The notes beneath the pieces are model-generated. The model ran no database searches and was not told where the DNA came from. It worked only from the letters and a program-made list of their open reading frames with translations. From Gammaproteobacteria bacterium (GTDB lineage: Bacteria; Pseudomonadota; Gammaproteobacteria; Pseudomonadales; Halieaceae): a stretch of 9,277 bases of DNA. Shown in pieces: positions 6,341 through 9,277 of the stretch; the stretch's first letter is position 1; every line of letters starts with the position of its first letter. A program made the translations under genes and the position numbers. The stretch is from contig JAOUDU010000067.1 in NCBI GenBank assembly GCA_029859085.1, positions 1 through 9,277 of the forward strand. The letters are read 5' to 3'.

Positions 6341-7120
6341 ATGGAAGACATGGCGGGCAAGGTAGCAATAGTCACCGGCGGGGCCAGCGGTATGGGTCAG
6401 ATCATTGCCCGTCGCCTGGTCAAGCAGGGCGCCCGGGTGGCGATCTTTGACGTCAACGACCAGGGCCTGCAGGCGATGGCCGCGGAAGCCGACGCGATCA
6501 CCGCCCTGCGCTGCGATATTTCCAGCCTGGAGGAAGTGGAGGCCAGGGTCGCCGAGGTTGCACAGCGCCTCGGGCCGATCGACCTGCTGGTCCACTGCGC
6601 CGCCCTGATGCCCAGCCACAAGCTGGTCGACCACACCCACGAGGGCATGGAGCGGCTGTTCCGCATCAACTACTTCGGCACCACCTACATGGTGCGCGCC
6701 GTACTGCCCGCCATGCTCGCCCGCAAATCGGGCCGCATCATCGCCTTCGGCTCCATCGCCGGCATCGCCCTGGTGCCGAAGATGGGCGCCTATTGCGCCA
6801 CCAAGGCGGCGGTCAACGCCTACATGGAAGTCCTGCAGAACGAAATCCGCGACACTGGTGTGCGCGCCCACCTGGTCTGTCCCCCGGCGGTAAACACCGC
6901 GCTGATCGACCAGACCCTCGCCACCGACAGCCCGGGCAGCATTGTCGAGGCGCGCAAGAGCGGGCGCCTGGCGGACCCCGAGAAGATCGTCAACGCCATC
7001 GAAAAGGGCGTGGCGAAGGACCGGGACATCATCTACCCGGGCGAGGCCCGGCTGCTCTACCTGTGGCGCGCCCTGTTCCCGCGCCTGTGGTGGAAGACCG
7101 TGATGCATTTCGAGAAATGA
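6341..7120 (+). CDS. Short-chain dehydrogenase/reductase (SDR), substrate unknown
   Basis: The 259-residue product is a classical-size SDR, an NAD(P)-dependent oxidoreductase. It shows the Rossmann motif TGGASGMG (12-19), CDI (58-60), HCAA in place of the usual NNAG (85-88), the catalytic Asn110 (RINYFG), Ser138 (FGSIAG), and Tyr151 with Lys155 (YCATK). All four catalytic residues are present. Asp37 at the end of the second strand (IFDVND) suggests a preference for NAD(H). The C-terminus (about 236-256, ARLLYLWRALFPRLWWK) is rich in aromatic, Leu and Arg residues. It may form an amphipathic helix for membrane contact or dimerisation, as seen in some lipid- or steroid-type SDRs. GGAG lies 5 nt before the ATG. 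The gene is 105 nt downstream of the regulator and 64 nt before the transporter. No clear promoter stands out in the upstream gap. The substrate cannot be deduced. Confidence 0.92.
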   Translation: MEDMAGKVAIVTGGASGMGQIIARRLVKQGARVAIFDVNDQGLQAMAAEADAITALRCDISSLEEVEARVAEVAQRLGPIDLLVHCAALMPSHKLVDHTHEGMERLFRINYFGTTYMVRAVLPAMLARKSGRIIAFGSIAGIALVPKMGAYCATKAAVNAYMEVLQNEIRDTGVRAHLVCPPAVNTALIDQTLATDSPGSIVEARKSGRLADPEKIVNAIEKGVAKDRDIIYPGEARLLYLWRALFPRLWWKTVMHFEK

Positions 7121-7146
7121 ATTCGAAACCGGGGCCAGGGAACACT

Positions 7147-7175
7147 TTGCGTTAACCCGGGCCATGGGCTAGCAT
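7147..7175 (+). promoter_or_regulatory. Promoter placing the MFS gene on a leaderless transcript
   Basis: TTGCGT (7147-7152), a 17-nt spacer and TAGCAT (7170-7175) form a plausible sigma-70 promoter. The -10 ends 9 nt before the ATG at 7185, so transcription should begin at or within about 3 nt of the start codon. That agrees with the absence of any Shine-Dalgarno before this gene. Confidence 0.45.
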
Positions 7176-7184
7176 CGCCGCCCC

Positions 7185-8387
7185 ATGGCACCGCGACAGT
7201 TACATCCCGACTCACCCTGGCTCCTGGCGCTGCTCGCGGCCCTGGTGGCACTGGGGCCCCTCAGCGTGGACATGTACCTGCCCGCCATGCCCAGCATGAT
7301 GCGGGACTTCGGCACCGACATCAGCCACATGCACCTGACCCTCAGCAGTTACCTGACGGGTTTCGCCCTGTTTCACCTGGCCTGTGGCCCGCTGGCGGAT
7401 CGCTTCGGCCGCAAGCCCCTGCTGCTGGGTGGCACCGGCCTGTTCGTGGTGGCCTGCGTGGGCTGCAGCCAGTCCGGCAGCGTGCAGGAGTTGTTGCTGT
7501 TCCGCTTCCTGCAGGGGGTGGGCGCCTGTGTCGGGCCGACCCTCGCGCGGGCCGTGGCCAGGGACGTATACGGCCCAGCCGGCGCCGCGCGGGCGCTCTC
7601 GCTGATCGCGATGCTGATGGCCCTGGCGCCGGCAGTGGCGCCGACCCTTGGCGGTCTGCTGCTGCTGGTGCTGCCCTGGCCCAGCGTGTTCATCTTCCTG
7701 GGTGTTTACGGCGTGGCGACAATCATTCTGATCCGGGTGTTCCTGGCGGAATCCCTGCCCCAGGTGCAGAGCCTGCATCCCCGGGTCATCGCCCGCAATT
7801 ACCGGGAGCTGCTGGCGGACCCGTTCTTCCTGACCGTGACTGTTACCAGCGGCCTGGTCTACGCCGGCCTGATGGTCTACCTGGCCAGCTCAAGCTTTGT
7901 CTACATCGACATGCTCGGGGTCCCGCCACAGTACTTCGGGCTGATTTTCCTGGGCTCAGTCGCCGGCTATATGGCCGGCAGTGCCGCCAGCGCAAACCTC
8001 GCCAGACGCCATGACTCCGAGCAAATAATGCGCCTTGGCATCATCCTGGCGATGGCGGCTGGCTGCCTGCTGCTGGCCTGCTCCTCTGGCTGGCCCACCA
8101 GCGTCTTCGCCATCATGCTGCCCATGATGTTGTATTCCGTCGCGATGGGGCTGGTACTTCCCCATGCGATGGCCATCGCCTTGCGTCCCTTCGCCCATAT
8201 TGCCGGCACCGCCTCCGCACTGCTCGGCTTCATCCAGATGTCCCTCGCCGCCGGTGCGAGCGCCCTGACCGGCTTGTTCCTCTCGACCACACCTCAACCG
8301 ATGGTCTGGCTGTTGCTCGCCATCGTGTCGACCAGCCTTGCCCTCGGCCTGCGGTCCCATGCGCTTTACGCCCGCACAAGGCCCTGA
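7185..8387 (+). CDS. Bcr/CflA-type MFS multidrug efflux transporter
   Basis: The 400-residue protein is very hydrophobic, with room for 12 membrane helices in two halves, the normal Bcr/CflA size and plan. Helix 1 contains LGPLSVDMYLPAMP (23-36), a signature of the Bcr/CflA (DHA1) drug:proton antiporters with a membrane-embedded Asp29. Motif A between helices 2 and 3 is GPLADRFGRKP (68-78). FRFLQGVGACVGPTLARAVARDVYG (106-130) is the family-typical helix 4 region with motif B Arg. Motif C-like prolines occur in MALAPAVAPTLGG (145-157). It should sit in the inner membrane and export small toxic compounds using the proton gradient; the substrate is not predictable. The ATG at 7185 is the first possible start, since an in-frame stop TAG lies at 7170. 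No Shine-Dalgarno is present and translation may be leaderless. There is no drug-specific regulator beside it. Confidence 0.93.
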   Translation: MAPRQLHPDSPWLLALLAALVALGPLSVDMYLPAMPSMMRDFGTDISHMHLTLSSYLTGFALFHLACGPLADRFGRKPLLLGGTGLFVVACVGCSQSGSVQELLLFRFLQGVGACVGPTLARAVARDVYGPAGAARALSLIAMLMALAPAVAPTLGGLLLLVLPWPSVFIFLGVYGVATIILIRVFLAESLPQVQSLHPRVIARNYRELLADPFFLTVTVTSGLVYAGLMVYLASSSFVYIDMLGVPPQYFGLIFLGSVAGYMAGSAASANLARRHDSEQIMRLGIILAMAAGCLLLACSSGWPTSVFAIMLPMMLYSVAMGLVLPHAMAIALRPFAHIAGTASALLGFIQMSLAAGASALTGLFLSTTPQPMVWLLLAIVSTSLALGLRSHALYARTRP

Positions 8388-8412
8388 CCGGGGGGCGGGG
8401 CTGTGGCATACT
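8384..8412 (+). promoter_or_regulatory. Candidate promoter for the cysteine synthase gene
   Basis: CTGACC (8384-8389) and CATACT (8407-8412) are 17 nt apart, each matching four of six sigma-70 consensus bases. The -35 overlaps the stop of the transporter gene. Expected transcription starts near 8420, leaving a leader of about 20 nt that contains the Shine-Dalgarno GGAGAG (8429-8434). This suggests the synthase need not depend on read-through from the transporter. Confidence 0.35.
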
Positions 8413-8440
8413 CCAGCCTGGTTTTTCCGGAGAGTTTCCC

Positions 8441-9277
8441 GTGCGCACCGCCTCTGATGTCACCCAGCTGATCGGCAACACGCCCCTGCTTCACCTCAAG
8501 CAGGTGTCGGAACGGACCGGTTGCACGATTCTCGGCAAGGCCGAATTTCTCAACCCCGGCGGCTCGGTAAAGGACCGGACCGCGCTGGGCATTATTCGTG
8601 CGGCCGAGGCTTCGGGCGAACTGCGCCCCGGCGGGCGTGTCGTAGAGGGGACAGCGGGCAACACCGGTATCGGCCTGACCCTGCTGGCCAACGCACTGGG
8701 CTACACCAGCACCGTGGTAATGCCCATCACCCAGAGCAAGGAGAAAATTGACTCGCTGGAGCTGCTCGGGGCAGACCTGCACCTGGTGGGGGCCACCTCC
8801 TACAGCGACCCCAACCACTACATCCACACCGCCCGGCGCCTGGCGGAGAAACTGGCCGCCCGTGAAGAGCACGGGGCCGTCTGGGCACGCCAGTTCGACA
8901 ATCTCGCCAATATGGAAATCCACAACCGCACCACCGGCGCGGAGATCTGGGAACAGACCGACGGAAAGGTGGATGGCTTCATCTGCGCCGTCGGAACCGG
9001 GGGTACCCTGGCCGGAGTATCAACCGCCCTGAAGGAGCGCAACCCCGGTGTAACCATAGGCCTGGCCGACCCGGCGGGAGCGTCGCTGTACGAGTATTAC
9101 CGCAGTGGCGAACTCAAGCCGTCCCCGGGTAATTCGATAATCGAGGGCATCGGCATCAACCATGTGACGGAGAATGTCGCACAGGCCCGGGTAGATATTG
9201 CCTTCAGTATCAGCGACGAGGAGGCGCTGCCGTATATCTTCGACCTGCTGCGCCATGAGGGGCTGTGCATGGGGGGC
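8441..9277 (+). CDS. Cysteine synthase A-like PLP enzyme (O-acetylserine sulfhydrylase), 3'-truncated by the window edge
   Basis: The first 279 residues of a fold-type II PLP enzyme are present, probably of about 330-350. It should make L-cysteine from O-acetylserine and sulfide in the cytoplasm. The N-terminus VTQLIGNTPLLHL (7-19) is typical. GGSVKDR (40-46) carries the PLP Lys44. EGTAGNTG (69-76) is the substrate-binding asparagine loop, VGTGGT (184-189) the phosphate cup, and EGIG (235-238) is conserved. Insertions such as YSDPNHYIHTARRLAEKL (121-138) and QFDNLANMEIHNRTTGAEIW match the longer 'cysteine synthase A' subgroup that I recall from many proteobacteria, not enteric CysK or CysM exactly. 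I therefore leave the symbol blank. A cystathionine beta-synthase-like activity cannot be excluded. The frame ends at MGG, just before the expected SSG that binds the pyridine nitrogen of PLP. The start is a GTG with GGAGAG 6 nt upstream. Confidence 0.92.
   Translation, partial: MRTASDVTQLIGNTPLLHLKQVSERTGCTILGKAEFLNPGGSVKDRTALGIIRAAEASGELRPGGRVVEGTAGNTGIGLTLLANALGYTSTVVMPITQSKEKIDSLELLGADLHLVGATSYSDPNHYIHTARRLAEKLAAREEHGAVWARQFDNLANMEIHNRTTGAEIWEQTDGKVDGFICAVGTGGTLAGVSTALKERNPGVTIGLADPAGASLYEYYRSGELKPSPGNSIIEGIGINHVTENVAQARVDIAFSISDEEALPYIFDLLRHEGLCMGG

Noticed and set aside
6251..7165. A 304-codon open frame on the minus strand opposite the SDR gene
   Set aside because: The overlapping SDR has all catalytic motifs; the antisense product is low-complexity, rich in Gly, His, Gln and Val, as typical of shadow frames.
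7212..7778. A 188-codon minus-strand frame rich in Gln, His and Gly, opposite the transporter
   Set aside because: It is the antisense shadow of hydrophobic Leu/Ala/Val codons in the MFS gene and shows no independent coding evidence.
1..9277. Mobile elements, CRISPR arrays, tRNA or rRNA genes, toxin-antitoxin or phage-defence genes
   Set aside because: No transposase, regular spaced repeats, cloverleaf sequences, or recognisable defence domains were seen; every substantial coding region is assigned to a household, transport or signalling family.

Overview
The window is GC-rich (roughly 60% or more by eye), densely coded chromosomal DNA from a Gram-negative bacterium. The closest remembered relatives of IlvD, the type-2 LeuA, the DUF6279-type lipoprotein, the Bcr/CflA transporter and the cysteine synthase are gammaproteobacterial. 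A marine or oligotrophic gammaproteobacterium (for example Halieaceae or another Cellvibrionales-like lineage) would fit, but that assignment is inference. I see no transposase, phage gene, CRISPR array, tRNA, rRNA or compositional island.

Layout. Left part (1-5458): the 3' end of ilvD (+ strand, cut by the window edge) meets head-on a leftward set of three genes. In order of transcription these are leuA (2-isopropylmalate synthase), a six-helix membrane diguanylate cyclase with an intact GGEEF and I-site, and a DUF6279-like outer-membrane lipoprotein. The cyclase and lipoprotein are 14 nt apart and look co-transcribed. leuA is separated from them by 123 nt holding a strong two-part hairpin and an adjacent 14-bp palindrome.

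Middle (5459-5746): a divergent, AT-rich control region between leuA and an Lrp/AsnC-family regulator. It has a plausible leuA promoter, a 14-bp perfect palindrome and a wider inverted repeat straddling the promoter -10. The likely reading is that the Lrp-type protein controls itself and leuA.

Right part (5747-9277, all + strand): the Lrp-type regulator, a short-chain dehydrogenase/reductase, a Bcr/CflA-type MFS exporter that appears to have a leaderless transcript, and the 5' part of a PLP-dependent cysteine synthase with a GTG start, cut by the right edge.

The biochemical theme is branched-chain amino acid synthesis (ilvD, leuA, Lrp-type regulator) plus cysteine synthesis. A c-di-GMP signalling enzyme and a lipoprotein are inserted between the two branched-chain genes. 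Most of the window is ordinary. The points worth a second look are the cyclase-lipoprotein pair, the hairpin downstream of leuA, and the leuA/lrp control region. I found no convincing previously undescribed multi-gene system.
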